Shown here one piece after another: positions 46,365 to 58,612 of a stretch of 64,000 nucleotides of DNA (position 1 is the first letter of the stretch; every line of letters starts with the position of its first letter). Made by a program: the position numbers and the translations under genes. The stretch is from Rhododendron vialii (taxonomy: Eukaryota > Streptophyta > Magnoliopsida > Ericales > Ericaceae), in NCBI RefSeq assembly GCF_030253575.1, contig NC_080560.1, forward strand, positions 13,058,001 through 13,122,000, written 5' to 3'. Under the pieces are notes generated by a model. That model saw only the letters and a list, made by a program, of their open reading frames with translations, did not search any database and had not been told where the DNA came from.

Positions 46365-49300
46365 TCAATTGTTTACCTTCAAAATATTGCTCTTCACCAG
46401 ATGAAGCTCACGGAGTACGATATCGATGCTCATTCGGTCTTTTGGGGATTCTGTGGAGCATGCCAGTCCTATCTCTAAAATGGAGATTAGATATTCCATC
46501 ATTTTGCTGCCATTTCTCTCCTCCGTTAAGAGCATAGGGTCTACAATCTCTATCACACGTTGAGGCAAGGCAATCCTTGTAAAGTTATGAAGGTTAAGGT
46601 CTCCCTCAAACATTATGTCTGTAGGTCTCTTCCTTGTTATCATCTCCAACAGCAAGATCCCGTAACTATAAACATCTCCACTAGTTGACATCTCGCTTCC
46701 CAATCCATACTCTGTAACTCGTGAAGTTCAAACATCAACACAAAATGATCACTGTTCCGATAACAAAAGTGATAACGAAAAGAAAGAGAAAACTAGCTCT
46801 TTTCTATGTTAAAGTTATACTTCAACTACTTATTTTACCATCATCATTCCAATATCGAACAATTGAATGTGAATTGTTTCAAGATAACAATAACAAATTC
46901 CACATCTCAAATGGCATGGACAGATCAAAACCCAAAGTTAATTCAATCCTTTAGCAGTGTCTAACCTACCTTTATGCTGAAATTTTGAATGTAGATATTA
47001 AAAGAGGAAGACTTAGAGTACCTGGAGCTGCATATCCAATGGTTCCCCTAATTTCTGTTGAACTAGTACTTGGAGTGGTGAACTCTGCACGAAATCTAGC
47101 TAGACCGAAATCTCCAACATGAGCAACCATGTCACCGTCAAGAAGGATATTACTCGGCTTTAGATCGCAGTGAATAATTGGCCTTTCGCATTGGTAATGA
47201 AGATAATTGAGAGCACAAGCCACATCAATGGCAATTTCTATTCTTTGCAGAAGATCAAGTCCCACGAACTCACGTTCGCCATTACTTGCTTCTGGAATGG
47301 GATGCAACCAATTATCTAGACTTCCATTCGGCATGAACTCGTAAACTAGAGCTTTAAACTCATTCCCTTGAAAATCCATGCTAGAACAAGAAGTTATGAT
47401 CGAAACCAGGTTCCTATGTCGAATATTTCTTAAGGCTTCGCACTCTGCCATGAAACTCTTGGTAGCGCCACGAGTTTGAAGGTCAAGTACTTTGACCGCA
47501 ACAACCAACTCTCCGTTTTGTTCAATAACACCTTTATACACACAACCGAAACCACCACAACCAAGCAGATTATTTAAAGAGAAACCTTTAGTTGCTTTGA
47601 GAAGTTCTCCATAAGAGACTTTCAAGAATGGATCTTCCAACAATGAAACAATAGGTTTGGTCTTTCGTTTCTTCTTGAACAAACATATGATGAAAGATGA
47701 CACTACGGTTACACCAACGAGTATCGAAGCTACTATGATTCCTAACGTCCGTGAAAGAAACTTCATATTTCTTGATTTTTTCGTGGTGCATCGACATAGT
47801 TGTAGTTCAAAAATTCCACCACAAAGCCTATAGTTTCCGGCAACTGATATTGCACTTGCATTTGTAAAAACACCCTTCATTGGTAACTCTCCTTCGAAAT
47901 TATTGAAAGACAAATTGAGATTCTTCAGGGCCAATGTACCTAAAAAGCTCGGAATTTGATTGGATAAGTTGTTATTCGAAAGGTCCAAATTCTGAATACC
48001 TCTCAAAGATTCCATTGATAAAGGAATAGATCCTTGAAAGGAATTTTGCTGCAAATACAAGTTTTCAAGGCTACTACAGCCACCAAGAGTCCCAGGAATT
48101 TCACTAGACAAACCATTCTCGGAGAAATCGATTTCTCCTATATTTTTGAGGTTTCCAACCTCAAGTGGCAAGGATCCAGACAAACGGTTGCGAGCTAGAT
48201 CCAATCTAATTGACAGCGAAGAGACCGTCAAAAGTTGTCTTGGTATGCTCCCATTAAAGTTATTATCAGAAAGTGTCAGTAGTAACAAATTTTGACAGTT
48301 GCCAAGATTAAAGGGTATGGCCCCCTTTAGTCTATTTTGCTGCAAGTTTAGATTAATCAGCAATGACAAATTCCCAATAGAGTCTGGAATTTTACCTGTG
48401 ATATTGTTGTTTGAAAAGTCCAACCCTTGCAACTTACGCAGATAACCTATGCTATTGGGAATCGGGCCTGTGAATAGGTTATTTTTCAGAGCTAAGGTTT
48501 GAAGATTCACAAGGTTTCCTATTGTTGAAGGAATAGATCCGTACAACTGATTTAGACCCAGTGACAAGTAAGAGACAGATGAGACAGATAGATTGCCCAC
48601 AGAGTTCGGTAATACCCCTCCGAATTGACCATTCTCCATTTCTACCACTCTCAAATCGCTACAATTGGTCAAAGAACTAAGAAAGGCCAGTCCATCAGTT
48701 CCCTTGGCTTCAAAATTGTTATAAGCTAAAGATATCCAGTAGAGATTCTGTAAGTTTCCGAAATCATTTCTTACTTTTCCACTGAAATTGTTTTGCATTA
48801 TTTCAAGCTTTCCCAACTGCGAACAGTTGGATATTGAAAGCGGAATTGGGCCATTAAATTGGTTTTTGTAGAGCTGAAGTTCCTCAAGGTGAGGGAACAT
48901 GAAACCAAATGATGGCGGAAGAGTACCCCAAAGCCGATTATTAGGCAGTGATAATGTAACTAGCAACGATAGGTTGTAAAAGGAATGAGGGATGGTACCT
49001 GAAATTTGATTGAAACCCAACCAAAGTTCTCTTAAAATTTTCAATTGACCCAAAGTGTTGGGGATACTTCCTCCTAACTGATTGTAAGTGGCACCAAAGA
49101 CTACCAGAGAAGTAAGATTCCCAATCGATGGAGGAAGCCCTCCAATCAAATTGTTTTTACTTAAGATCAGTGATACGAGTCTCGGCATTGAGTAACCGAG
49201 TTCTTTCGGGAACTCTCCAACTAGCTTGTTTTTTGCTGCACTTAAGTGCCTGAGATTGGAGCAACGAGATAGGCTTGTTGGAAATTTCCCTTCGAAATTG

Positions 49301-49758
49301 TTGATAGACAGAGTCAGATTCTGTAACCTAAAAAGATTACCGAGTTCCATTGGAATTTCACCTATAAAAGTGTTGTTGAAGAGCCCGAGCACCCGAAGAA
49401 AACTGAGGTTCCCAATATAAGGAGATAGAGAACCCGTTAGACCTTTTGACGCGAGGTCTATAACGGTGACTCTTGCGTGTCGGCGTCCACATTGGACCCC
49501 TTCCCAGTGACAGAAATGGAGAGATCCATTCCATGAGCTCAAGGCCTTTTGATATTCTGGGAAAATATTCGACTTGAAGGCCAATAATGCTTGGAAATCA
49601 GTCTCGTTGCCAGCAACATTAATAGTGTTCGAAAGACTAAAGGATGATATTGTTGTGTCAAGGGCAAGGGCTTTGATTTGAAGGAATGGGATGAGGGAGA
49701 GAAATAAGGCTATGAGATCAATCGAGAGAGATCTGGTTGCTAGACTCATGATCTTCAT
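46365..49758 (-). CDS. LRR receptor-like kinase, subfamily XII (XA21/EFR class), non-RD, 1027 aa
   Basis: Two exons, 49758-47022 and 46711-46365, join across a 310-bp GT..AG intron (CCAG|GTACTC, TTACAG|AGTATG) to 3084 nt. A signal peptide (about 1-32) precedes an LRRNT with DFQALLAFKSNIF and a Cys pair (FCHWEGVQCG). About 20 extracellular LRRs of the plant NLTSLVVFG..GSIPNTLGQL type follow, then a Cys-flanked cap. The membrane helix is GIIVASILVGVTVVSSFIIC, followed by KKKRK. The kinase has GCGGFGCVYKG, the VK lysine, IIHCDLKPSNILL and DFGLA. The Cys before the catalytic Asp makes it non-RD, the class typical of pattern-recognition receptors. It is full length with the family's usual intron position, so probably functional. 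The ligand is unknown. Confidence 0.95.
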
Positions 49759-49923
49759 GTCTGCTTTGAGCTCTCAAGAACTAGAGATTGTTTCGCTAAT
49801 CATTTCCAAACTCGATTAAAGTTTTCTCATTGTGCAACTCTCTCTATGGGTGTTTTCAGTTTGAGTGAAATATCTATTGGTCCTGTATGTGCGGACCAAT
49901 AAATATTTTTGCGTGGAGTTGAA

Positions 49924-50009
49924 GAAGAGGACATTGATTGGCGTCATTGAGACGGGAGCAGGTGATGAAGAGGACGTTGATTGGCATCATTTAGACGGGA
50001 GCAGGTGAT
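49924..50009. repeat. 43-bp tandem duplication upstream of the receptor kinase
   Basis: GAAGAGGACATTGATTGGCG starts both units (49924 and 49967). They lie about 170 bp upstream of the kinase start. Confidence 0.9.
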
Positions 50010-50769
50010 GTTTTTGGATGGACAAGTTATATGGCTTGTCAGATTTTAACTCAGCTACGTAGTGTCTCAACACCCTTTTCTATCACACATTTTTGTGTAG
50101 CTCAGGAAGAATTATTTGTACTCCACAGGAATATGTGTGAAAGAAATTAAGTGTGTTAGAGCACTACATAGCGATACACTGAGACCACAGAATAATTCTC
50201 TATTTAGATTTTCAATAAAAATGTCCATTTAACATTCCCAAAATTCGGAGCGTTACATACTTTTTCACATATGCATTTTGGCCACGAAGAACGAAGAGTC
50301 GAGACCACTTGATGCCACGATAATGAAGAGATATTGGAAATTAATCGAAATGCTAAATTAATAAGGCATATTGTGTTGGAATACTAAACCCTGGTTATGT
50401 GTGAGTGTACGTGCAAGAGAAAGGGACAGAGGGAGAGAGAATTGAGAATTATGGCTTTGTCTGATTGAAGAAGGCAGTTGGGAAGTAATGAGAGTGTTGA
50501 GCTTTGCATGTGCTGTGTGGATGGAACTAGGATTTTCGATAAGTGAGGTAAAAAATTTTAACTATGTGTAATTTATGAACAAAATTTTTGATTTGTTCAT
50601 TTTGAGGAACAAACAAACTAGTATTACGTTTGGGAATTTTGTGGATAGAGATTCTACTTTGACTCCTCTTTTTTTTCCTTAAGTACAAAATTCTTATATG
50701 GACTGGGGCAAAAATAAATTTTAAAGTGGAGTCAAATTAGTAAAAATGTGGTAAAAATTATACCTATCT

Positions 50770-50875
50770 CTATAAAAACTTGGCAACTAGTAGGGTCGGC
50801 TGCCCACCCTTATCTCTATGTGATCCATTTTGGTGCAACTAGTAGGGTCGGCTGCACAGAATAATCCATTTTGGT
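50770..50875. repeat. Short direct repeat, AACTAGTAGGGTCGGCTGC twice
   Basis: The phrase occurs near 50786 and 50838 with shared CCATTTTGGTG after it. It may be part of a decayed element. Confidence 0.6.
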
Positions 50876-51053
50876 GTACCATGATAGAATAGTCCAATAG
50901 TGATCTTTAGTCCGTGAGATTTTCTAGTGTACCTGATGTTGAAAAAATCAACCAAACATACGTTCTTTAAATATTTTAAAAACTCAAAGTACCAATCGGA
51001 TCCAACATCTGATTAAAGAATTATTGGAGGTTCTTATACGTACTGAGAGAAGG

Positions 51054-51505
51054 TTTCTTGGATTTTTTTTCACAGTGTCCATCAACTTAACGTGAAAACA
51101 ATTGTGAGGGGTTGGTTCGGTGGTGAAGGCTTTGAGACTTAGGAGTTTGCCAATCTTATATTGAATTTTGCTCCGATTTTAATTGGGCTCTCCAATAGTG
51201 GGCACCTCCGTAAATAAAAATTTTCCCTTCTTGGATTTTTTTTTACAATGTCCATCAACTTAACTTGAAAACAATTGCAAGGGGTTGGTTCGGTGGTGAA
51301 GGATTGAGACTTGGGAGTTTGCTTTATTCTAAGATCTCAGGTTTGAAATCTCTCGGGTGCTGTCAATTCTTTTTGGGCCAATCTCATACTGAACTTTGCT
51401 CCGATTTTAATTGGGCTCCTCAATAGTGGCATTAGTGGGCGGTGGGATTTGGCTCCCAAGATTCGTCGAGGTGCGCGTAAGCAGCACAGACACTTGAGTT
51501 ATAAT
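51054..51505 (+). mobile_element. tRNA-derived SINE with tandem partial copy
   Basis: The full copy starts GGGGTTGGTTCGGTGGTGAA (51281, A-box like), has a B-box-like CAGGTTTGAAATC near 51350, and ends GATTCGTCGAGGTGCGCGTA with ACACTTGAGTTATAA, matching the plant Au SINE 3' end. A copy at 51108-51228 lacks the B box. Both are preceded by the same CTTGGATTTTTTTTC flank, so the SINE head and its flank were duplicated together. Confidence 0.75.
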
Positions 51506-52071
51506 AACCACAAAACTCTCAGCACAGAAGAAATTAGTCAATATCCAAATACTGATCAGAAAAACTCTAAAACATCATCTTGTCAGATTTGTAGTAGAGT
51601 TAAAATCATCCAAAAACATCATCTTGTCAGATTTGTAGTAGAGTTAAAATCTGACAAGCCATACGAGTTGTCCATCCAAAAACATTTGGACGTGAAGGAC
51701 TGCCTCCTTGTGGCTATGATATATGAAATCGTGTCGAATGTAATTGGCGAATTGTAGAAGCTCGTGTAGCTTCTTTTTATTTATTTATTTTTTTGTCGAG
51801 AACTTATAAGAAAGATTATTAGTATATGCATTTTGATATCTTTTATGTACAAGTTGAAACGCTTGTCGAGCTTTAAATGTGATTTTTGTTGGAAGTAGGT
51901 TATTAATTGCCATTATTATGTTACATTTTTCGGTTTTACAATTGGCAAAAGTATTGACGTTTATGCATGGATTATCCCATGCTCCGGAATTCCTGGAGTT
52001 GCCATTGAGAATAGAGTTTCAATGGTACTAATCCGGAACGCTCATTTTATAGACGAGACAAAAACAATGCC

Positions 52072-53252
52072 AGTGCAAAAAGATTAGCTTGATTGGACTT
52101 TGGATAGACATGCAAATGAATCGTGCTATGTCTAAAATCACATTTGCCATCCGAAAAAACGTGAGGAGTTTGGTTTCTATTGTTGTCCTATGGAGCCGCA
52201 TTGTTATTGAGATTTTTTTTTTTTTTTTGCAGAATTATGAACATTGAACAAGACATTCAACTATGCACCTCCAAGAATCTTGTTCATTCAGCTCATGGAG
52301 CTCTAGTTTGTTCCAGAGTTTCAGCAAGAATCATAATTAGATTTGTCCATTTGGAAAGTTATTTGGAGTCGAGTAACATTGTTGGGGTTTTATCACAAAC
52401 TAGTGAGATGTCGACGCGCTACCGCGTCGGTACAACATTAACAAATTGAGGAATGCGTTGCCTATAGCAATTGTGAAACAACACGCGAAACTTAAAGCAT
52501 CATGCAGAAATTATTTGATAGATTATTAGGAACAATGTAATGATGCACTATTTTGTGGGAGCACGTCAAATCGAACTATGTTGAGTGTGGTTGATATTTT
52601 TTCCAATATAGCAACGAATTATAGTGTATAGATGGTGTGTAGGGATTTTTGCGGAGTTTAAATCACAACCACCATAGTAGGCCTTATAAGGCAGAGCGAG
52701 TCATTTACAAAACATCGTGTCTGCAAATATCTTTGCAGATGTTCAAAGTCTATAACTCTCTTGAAAACAGAGGAAGTTTGTACACTGCAAACCATCAGAT
52801 CACCAGATATTTTGGGGAGTCATACTAATCCTAATCCATTTACTGCTAAGTAGTGCCAAAGCTTACAGCTTTTAGAGTTTTTTCCCTTTTGTTTGTTTCT
52901 TGTGATGTTTAAAAACCCCCTGATGTTGATTACAAGTGACCTCCCATCAAGTCCATGTCAAATATAGTGTCGTGTGCCGACATGCTACGCACGTCGTATT
53001 TGTCATTATTGATCAATGTATTGATTGACAAATTGTAAAATGCAATTTTAAGTGTACACGAGTTTTGCATTTCGAACATCCAATGCAGAAAGATTAGCTT
53101 GATTGGACATAGATAGACATGTAAACGAATCTTATTATGTCTAGAATCACATTTGTCATCTTAAAAAACACATGAGAAGTTTGGTTTCTATTGATGTCCT
53201 TTATATGAAACTGCTTTGTTATTGAGAATTTTGTTTTTTTCACAGCATTATG
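52072..53252. repeat. Dispersed direct repeat, about 170 bp
   Basis: AAAGATTAGCTTGATTGGAC ... AGTTTGGTTTCTATTG ... TTGTTATTGAGA occurs at 52078-52215 and 53088-53230 in the same orientation. The intervening kilobase holds no recognisable gene. Confidence 0.75.
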
Positions 53253-53259
53253 AACCAAG

Positions 53260-54440
53260 CGGTTCAGATCAATATTTTGGGACTCCTTTGAGATCCCCAC
53301 AAAATGGAGTTTTGAAAGGGCAGGATGGAGGTGATCCAGAAAAGTGCCAAAGAGAGGATGGCATTATTAGGAGTTTCCAGTTAAGATGGGTTCTGTTCTG
53401 GGTAGATAGACATACGAGAAATGCAGTTTGAATGCCGACAGGATCCCTCCGTACCCTCCTGCTCCTAGTACAGATTCGAAATGTCATTTCTAAACAAATA
53501 AGTCTGATCTCCTTCAATTCATTAAAAAAAGTCTCAATGTATACTAGAATTTATGATTTTGTGTTGATCGAAATAAAAATCCTCGGCTAGCTCCCAAAAG
53601 TCTCATACTATACCAAAATTTTCGAGTAATTAATCACACGGGTGTTCACTATTTTTGTACAACCACAACGGCAAAACTATCTTTTTTTGGCAATTAAAAT
53701 GATCAAAACCAGACTTGGGAACAAAATGGAGTATGATTAATTTTCTCCCAGACTCTTCAGTTTTATACATTGAAAGGAATGTTGCGATGAAATTCAGTTC
53801 ACAGTCAATCTTATATGATTTTTGATATTTGAAAACACGTCGATTTTCAGTTTTGATAGATTGTTAAATTACTTTTGTTCTATTTTGATCGATGATCAAT
53901 CTAGAGAAATATTTTTTATGCTCTCTCTTTAACTATAAAATGCAAGGATTTTGATAGTTGTTTTTTGTACTCATTTGTTGAGAGTAAAGAATAGAAAGAT
54001 ATGTTTGTGGTTGAAATTTTTTCCGCCCCCCACCCTGGGATCGAGTATTGATCAGTAAGGAATAGAAAATGTGTTTTCTGCTTTCTCTTTAACAACGATG
54101 CTATATCGCTGCTTTGTCGTTTATATGACTGCTAAATGGGCTTTCGGAAACTATGCCCCTCAAAATAAAGTGTTCTATTGCTCCTAGATATAGTTTCCTG
54201 TTCACTAGTTTTGTTCAGAAATACAACGGTTGTTGTTTTTTTTTTTTTTGTGATGTTTCATTTTCTCTCTCATGATGTGCTTGTGGTCTGGCACATTTTT
54301 CAACTCTTTTGCTGGTTTTTGCATGTTCTGCTCTAGCACCTTATTGGCCAGCTTGGCTTATTTTCTTCTTCTTCTCCCTTTCTTTTTTTCAGATATTTTC
54401 TTCGCGTGTACCTTCTGACATTATGTGCACATGTAGAAAA
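53260..54440. other. Gene-free stretch
   Basis: AT-rich DNA. I see no supported gene, RNA or element. Confidence 0.4.
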
Positions 54441-54514
54441 AATTTAGTGACACCGCATTACGTAGATACAAGTGCAGTGGTCTCTGACCACACAAGTGTT
54501 TTTATGGAGCTCAC

Positions 54515-56916
54515 TGTTGTGCCAAAAACAAAATTGAAGCATCCAACAAATATCTAGGGACAAATCTCTAGTGAAATCCAAAAAAGCGACACAAACTCTT
54601 GGTGGAACCCTAAGAGATGAACAAAACCCTAATATCTAAATCCTTGAACAAAAGGCCATCACCGTAGGAACCCCCAAGGTCCCTATTTATAGGAAAGCAC
54701 TAAATAAAATTAAACCGAACAGGAATCCTAGTCAATTTCCAACAAATCTCCACATTGACTTGAATTCCCTTGAACTCAACACTATAGCTAATCCTTTCCT
54801 TCAATCGCTTGCCTCCTCCAAAGGCCCCCCACGGGGCAATCACCAACAGCACAAACTAGCAAGGCTCAAGCACGCCTGCTTGACCTTGTACACACGGCTC
54901 AGGGAATCCAATCGCACATGCCTCCAAATTGAGCTTCCATCTTCCAACAAACACCTTCCACCCAATGCATCCCTCCCGGATACACACGAAGATCTGCTCA
55001 AATTTCCCATGGAGTTAATTACCGACTCAGAAACCCAGTCGCGCATGCCTCCAAATTGAGCTTCCATCTTCCAACGGGCACCTCCCACCTAACTTATCCC
55101 TCTCAGATACACATGAAAATCTGCTCAAACTCCCCACGGAGTTAATTACCAACTCCACCATGGAGTTAAAAACCCAATACCGAGTGAACCTCGAATTCAC
55201 TAATGAAGAACCCAAAGATGTAGCACCCACAATCGTACTACCATTAAGCACATAGAGGTTATTCGATTTCCAACCCTTCATCAAAACACAAGCACCCTTT
55301 GAAACTCTCAAGACTCCACCTTCAGCGGTATGCTTCCAACCCAAAGAGTCAAGAGTACCCAAAGAGACAAGGTTCCTTTTCAAATATGGTACATGTCGAA
55401 CACCAAACAATGTCCTCACAAAACCATCATGCATTCTGACTTTAACTGTTCCAATCCCAATAATTTTACAGGGCATATTATTCCCCATAAGAACTGTATC
55501 ACAACTAACCAATTCATAAGTATTGAACCAATCTTTATTCGGACATATGTGGTAAGAACATCTGGAGTCTAGAATCTAATCGGTATCCGAACAAACATTA
55601 TCGACACTCACAGAAAGAGCCAAAAGTGAATCATCGGAATCATCTTCAACAATACCAGCAACACCCTTCTCTTCAAACTTGTCCTTTTTTTTTAACCTAG
55701 GACAATTTCTCACCATGTGCCCGTATTTCCTATAGTAAAAACACTTTACTTCCTGATTTGTGGAACGAGAGCCAGAAACCCCTCTACTGCCATTATCCCT
55801 CTCCGATGTTCTTCCTTGCACCATCAAACCCTCAGCATCGAAATCACCACCCTCACTGGATACCTTTTTCCTTAATTCTTTCGAATACAAACTAGACTTA
55901 ACATCCTCCATGGAAATTGTATCCCTCCCATACAATAAGGTTGTAACAAAGTGCTCATAAGATGCAGGCAAAGAACACAAAAGAATAAGGGCCTGATCTT
56001 CATCATCAATCACAACATCAATATTTTTTAAATCCATAATAATTCGATTTAACTCATCTAGATGGTCTTTTACGGGTGTACATTCTCTCATATGAAACGT
56101 ATAAAGGCGCTGCTTCAAATACAACAGGTTGGTAAGAGACTTCGTCATGTAGATGCTTTCCAACTTCAACCAAATACCGGCAGCCGTATCCTCCTCGCCA
56201 ACCTCGCGAAGCACATCATCAGCTAAACACAATTGAATCAAATTGAGCACCTTCGCATCAAGATCCTCAAACACACTATTCTGCATATCAGCAGGCTTCT
56301 TCGATTTCCCCAATAGAGTCTTGTGTAATCCTTGTTGAACTAGCAAAGCCTTCATCTTAATACACCATAAACTGAAGCTAGTTCTCTGCCCATCGAACTT
56401 CGCAATTTCGAAACAAGTCGCCATTGAAATGATCACTAATTGCACAATATGCATCGGAAACAAAAGTCTTAAATTGAAACCCTGAGCTCTGATACCAATT
56501 TGTTGTGCCGAAAATAAAACTGAGAATATAATAAATCAACAAGCGATAAATAAGAACACAAAGATATACGTGTTTTCACTCAAGTACAAAGCAAGAACGT
56601 ACTCCACGGGGAAAGGAGCGAGAGGATTCACTATAAACGAGGAGAGAAACAAAGAGCCGGTTATACTTGTAACTCTACTAGAAGCACCCAACAGATATCT
56701 AGTGACAAATCACTGGTGGAACCCAAAAGGGAGACAGAAACCCTTGGTGGAACCCTAAGAGATGAACAAAACCCTAATATCTAAGTCATTGAACAAAAGA
56801 CTATCACCCTAGAACCCCTAAGGTCCCTATTTATAGGAAAACATTAAATAAAACTAAACCGAATAGGAATAGGAATCCTAGCTAGTCAATTTAGGAATTC
56901 TAGTCAATTTTCAACA
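54515..56916 (-). mobile_element. Ty1/copia LTR retrotransposon, broken, 5-bp TSD
   Basis: CTCAC is duplicated at 54510-54514 and 56917-56921. On the minus strand the 5' LTR is 56501-56916 and the 3' LTR 54515-54744, both with TGTTG..CAACA ends. A primer-binding site TTGGTATCAGAGCTC adjoins the 5' LTR and a purine tract (CAATGTGGAGATT) precedes the 3' LTR. Gag with a zinc knuckle and a protease-like part are recognisable; integrase, RT and RNase H are not seen. A tandem repeat of about 127 bp lies at 54905-55160. The LTRs differ clearly, so the insertion is not recent. It is a broken, non-autonomous fossil. Confidence 0.88.
55027..56463 (-). pseudogene. copia gag / protease region, fossil
   Basis: The gag (UBN2-like) part contains FAKFDGQRTSFSLW-like and LKQRLYTFHMRE motifs and a CCHC knuckle (CFYYRKYGHMVRNC). 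The protease-like part has VRHVPYLKRNLVSLG, typical of copia elements. It belongs to the element at 54515-56916 and is treated as a fossil. Confidence 0.8.
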
Positions 56917-56957
56917 CTCACCACACTAGTGTCTACAAAGTAAAAAATGTGGTGTTA

Positions 56958-57541
56958 GAGCATCTCCAACAGACTCGGGTAATCCTCATGTCGGACAAAA
57001 GGGCGTGAAATGGCCGAAAAAGGAAGACCCATCAGCCTCGCTTGGAACTCGCGTTTTTGTCCACCGCCAAAACTCCTCGCCTGTTGTGGCGAGGTTTCTA
57101 GCCCCTCTCTCTCTCTCTCTCTCTCTCTCTTCGGATCCAGTCCTTTGAACAGTCAGCGGCGGCGGCCCTATTTCTTGGCTACAGATGGAAGACCGGTCAA
57201 CCGCACCACTCCATCCGGCTAAGTCAGATCTCGCCGTTGTCGTCATTCGACTGTCACTGTTTGAGCTTGACTTCCTTCGGTGGTTTTTTTAGTTTCCCGG
57301 TGAGTTTGATCTGTGGGTTTGTCGAGTTTCCAAGTGATATGTGGCTGGATCTGGTTTCCCGTCGTTTATATATGTGTACATGAGTATATATGCATTTATA
57401 TATGTGTGAGTATGTATAGTTTTTTTTTTTTTTTTTGAGGAAAATGACTAGACTGTTGGGTGTTACACTTGTTTGGTGGCTAGCTAAGAGGGAAATCCAA
57501 ACCAAATGGCTAAAATTTTGGTTAGGCTCCTGGAGATGCTC
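56958..57541. mobile_element. 584-bp Tourist-like MITE, TTA TSD
   Basis: GAGCATCTCCAACAG at the left and CTGGAGATGCTC at the right are inverted, flanked by TTA at 56955-56957 and 57542-57544. It contains a CT run (57105-57130) and a T18 run (57420). Overlapping ORFs inside are not supported as genes. It abuts the copia-bearing MITE. Confidence 0.75.
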
Positions 57542-57639
57542 TTAGTAGCATTAATGCTCTTGTGCGAATCTTTTAAGATTATCCCAGTTGATCATCTCAA
57601 TGAGAGTATTTGGAAGAGCAAAAAGATAAATCAAAATTA

Positions 57640-58612
57640 CAAATAAAAATCATATGATGAAAGCATTATTGGTCCAAATCGAAAACGTACAGTAAATGCA
57701 CATAAACGATCCGGAAAAAGTAAGCAAATATAAACGAGTGAAACCCAACAGTTTAAGAGAAGTCGAAGACATGACTTAGAAAACTGTGAAAGATCGGTAA
57801 TGTGGTCCTAACATATAATTCATCCAGTTTACAATGAAAGCCTTATTGGTCACACCATTAATCAAGTTGATTCCTGTTTAATATCTGTGGTGGCCTCGGT
57901 TACCCTCTTCGGTAACCTAGCCAGGTGGTTCGAACCGATGCCTCGGGAGATTCCATCCAGCATCTTGGTAAAAACTAAATGATCCCGACATACTCTTTGG
58001 TTTTCCGCTCGATTATAAGCCTTCTGTACCAGCTTCGGTAACTATCAGCAGTATGCTATATATTCGTTTGGATGTTCCCGAAGCCGCTCAATAGAAGTGG
58101 TTACACCAGATGGGGACCATGAGGATTATGTGGCAAATGTAATCATTGGGATCAGATCTGGTAATGTGCTCCATAACCGTTTTGCTCCACTCGTCATATA
58201 TGACGTCACTCGAGGTGGTTATCCAAGCGTAACCTCCACGCGCTAGCTTAAAGGCTAAGTAAACCTAGGTCTATAAATACGAAGGGATATACGCTTGGAG
58301 AGTTATGTCATTCTTCCCTAACCTTAGATCTATATATATTCTCCCCTGAGATCTAACTTGATCGTCGGAGGGTCACCGGGCTATCCCCAGCCCTAGTGAC
58401 TTGTTGCAGGTCTAGAGTGCAGGAGAACAGATCAGCGGAGGGAGAACCCTAGCCCAAGTCAAAGTCAAGGTCCCGTCAAATTGGACCCCTACTGTATCCA
58501 TGTTGAAGGTCCATGGTGAGCATTGCCAAGGTGATTCGATTCTTGCTTTCTTCCAACATTGTCGAATGGAAGGTGGGTGTGGTCTCTCGGCTTAATCGAA
58601 GTGTGTGTGTCA
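57640..58612. repeat. Paralogous copy of the receptor-kinase 3' flank
   Basis: ATGATGAAAGCATTATTGGTC, AAAAAGTAAGCAAATATAAA, GTGGTCCTAACATATAATTC and, after an insertion, GGTGATTCGATTCTTGCTTTC and CATTGTCGAATGGA match 45930-46215 in order. The kinase gene itself is not duplicated here. Confidence 0.8.
57892..58490 (+). mobile_element. Solo LTR, Ty3-type (Tat/Ogre-like), about 600 bp
   Basis: It interrupts the paralogous flank at a point where 46130-46145 is continuous. It contains a TATA (GTCTATAAATACGAAGGG, about 58270) and a 3' part with TTGATCGTCGGAGGGTCACC and GGGCTATCCC, familiar from Tat-lineage LTR ends. No internal region or second LTR is present. Exact ends and TSD are uncertain by a few bases. 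It is a fossil. Confidence 0.55.

Larger units (their letters stand above)
50009..51690. repeat. Inverted repeat, 45-bp arms 1.6 kb apart
   Basis: ATGTTTTTGGATGGACAAGT continuing through GGCTTGTCAGATTTTAACTC (50012-50057) is complementary to 51637-51686. A 44-bp direct repeat (AAAACATCATCTTGTCAGAT, 51569 and 51613) adjoins the right arm. Otherwise no gene is present here. Confidence 0.75.
54446..56954. mobile_element. Small MITE interrupted by a copia element
   Basis: GTGACACCGCATTACGTAGA at 54449 and, beyond the copia insertion, GTGTCTACAAAGTAAAAAAT ending GTGGTG at 56954 are inverted copies. With the copia removed the MITE would be about 100-105 bp. TTA occurs next to both ends (54445-54448 and 56955-56957). 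Confidence 0.5.
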
